DNA from: Rufibacter hautae
Lineage (GTDB): Bacteria; Bacteroidota; Bacteroidia; Cytophagales; Hymenobacteraceae
Assembly: GCF_008271695.1 (NCBI RefSeq)
Contig: NZ_VKKY01000002.1
Coordinates: forward strand, 1,364,001-1,428,000
DNA: 64,000 nucleotides
Direction of reading: 5' to 3'
Below the pieces are notes generated by a model that was not told the DNA's origin, made no database searches, and worked only from the letters and a program-made list of their open reading frames with translations. The translations under genes and the position numbers were made by a program. Positions 63,296-64,000 of this stretch are shown here, in pieces (the first letter of the stretch is position 1; the number at the start of each line of letters is the position of its first letter).

Positions 63296-64000
63296 ATGAC
63301 CATAGGCTTACATGAAAAATCCACCCCGAAAGAGATAGAAGAAAGGTTTGACAACGACGTGGACCGCTTCTCTAATTTAGAGACGGGGCAACTCTCCACC
63401 ATTGACGCTCCGCTTTGTTTAGAGTTGATGACGGCCGCTGCCCAACACGCCACCCCGAAAGCTAAGCACCTCCTGGATATTGGCTGCGGTGCCGGTAACT
63501 TCACCTTGAAAATGCTTTCTAGAATCCCTGATTTGAATTGCACATTGTTAGACCTGAGCGGACCTATGCTGGAGAGGGCACAGCAACGGGTGCAGCAGGA
63601 AACCACGGGTGAGATAACTCTGCTGCAAGCAGACATCAGAGAAGCAAACCTCCCTGAAAACCACTTTGACATTATCCTGGCGGGGGCAGTATTGCATCAC
63701 CTTCGGGAGGAGAAGGAATGGGAATTTGTGTTCCGAAAACTCTTTAACCTGCTTAAGCCTGGTGGTTCTCTCTGGATCTCTGACTTGGTTGTGCATGATG
63801 ATCCGGGGATTCACCAACTCTTCTGGAACCGCTATGCAGAGTATTTAATAAGTGTGGGCGGGGAAATCTACAAAGACCAGGTTCTGGCCTATATAGAAAA
63901 GGAAGACTCTCCCCGATCTGTCACTTTCCAATTAGAGCTCTTACGCAAAGTAGGGTTCAAACACACCGAGATCCTGCACAAGAACGCCTGCTTTGCCGCC
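63296..64000 (+). CDS. Class I SAM methyltransferase (partial at window end)
   Basis: 235 codons are visible without a stop. Starts MTIGLHEKSTPKEIEERF; motif I is HLLDIGCGAGNFTLKML, then LLDLSGPMLERAQQRV and FDIILAGAVLHHLREEKEW, and KPGGSLWISDLVVH. A Methyltransf_25-type enzyme, possibly for small molecules. The 290-bp upstream gap holds the lepB terminator. Confidence 0.88.
   Translation, partial: MTIGLHEKSTPKEIEERFDNDVDRFSNLETGQLSTIDAPLCLELMTAAAQHATPKAKHLLDIGCGAGNFTLKMLSRIPDLNCTLLDLSGPMLERAQQRVQQETTGEITLLQADIREANLPENHFDIILAGAVLHHLREEKEWEFVFRKLFNLLKPGGSLWISDLVVHDDPGIHQLFWNRYAEYLISVGGEIYKDQVLAYIEKEDSPRSVTFQLELLRKVGFKHTEILHKNACFAA

Noticed and set aside
1-64000. CRISPR arrays, tRNA or rRNA genes
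   Set aside because: No regularly spaced repeats of 24-40 bp, no cloverleaf with conserved T-arm and no rRNA core sequence were noticed.

Overview
The window is a chromosome segment of a member of the Bacteroidota, most likely in or near the Hymenobacteraceae (Rufibacter/Pontibacter-like). This placement is inferred from three things: secreted proteins with type IX secretion (T9SS) C-terminal sorting domains, Bacteroidota-type TTTG/TAnnTTTG promoters, and lineage-typical families (DUF2147, DUF4468, DUF5683 and the parA-parB-DUF5683-dapB-lepB order). Host genes are moderately GC-rich. No rRNA, tRNA or CRISPR array was found.

Layout. (1) 1-11.1 kb is host: Kup potassium transporter, M61 and M1 peptidases, an NlpC/P60 hydrolase, an unassigned independent RNA gene of about 300 nt (5.8-6.1 kb), DUF2147 and GreA/B-like proteins, and a T9SS-sorted protein. 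(2) 11.17-39.42 kb is a strongly decayed, roughly 28 kb tailed-phage prophage. It is bounded by a 20/21-bp direct repeat and carries a broken tyrosine integrase at its right end. (3) 39.4-64 kb is host: an OmpR-type two-component system, coaD, a Nudix hydrolase, pyrE, a YfcE-like phosphoesterase, threonine aldolase, a retropepsin/CBM48/lipoprotein cluster, pyrG, yidC, a UPF0173-like hydrolase, parAB-DUF5683-dapB-lepB and a partial methyltransferase.

The prophage is the most informative region. An internal inversion of about 8.3 kb (about 20.88-29.21 kb) has split two genes reciprocally. The major capsid candidate has its N-terminal part on + at 28.56-29.21 kb and its C-terminal part on - at 20.88-20.56 kb. 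The tape-measure protein has its N-terminal part on - at 29.96-29.21 kb and its C-terminal part on + at 20.88-22.71 kb. Undoing the inversion rejoins the capsid exactly in frame inside a shared GCAGT. I count 23 in-frame stops in prophage genes plus about ten frameshifts. Every stop is explainable as C-to-T at a Gln (CAG/CAA) or Arg (CGA) codon. Structural genes are mostly broken, while AT-rich cargo (two lipoproteins, an HTTM-domain membrane protein with a partner, a methyltransferase) reads intact.

Removing the prophage at the direct repeat makes the T9SS-sorted gene (9984-11081, -) a divergent neighbour of the histidine kinase/response regulator operon (39453-42366, +). They would share a short intergenic region with helically phased GTTAAAG repeats. 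This suggests the phage inserted into the operator between a two-component system and a likely target gene. A dispersed palindrome family also recurs in several host intergenic regions.
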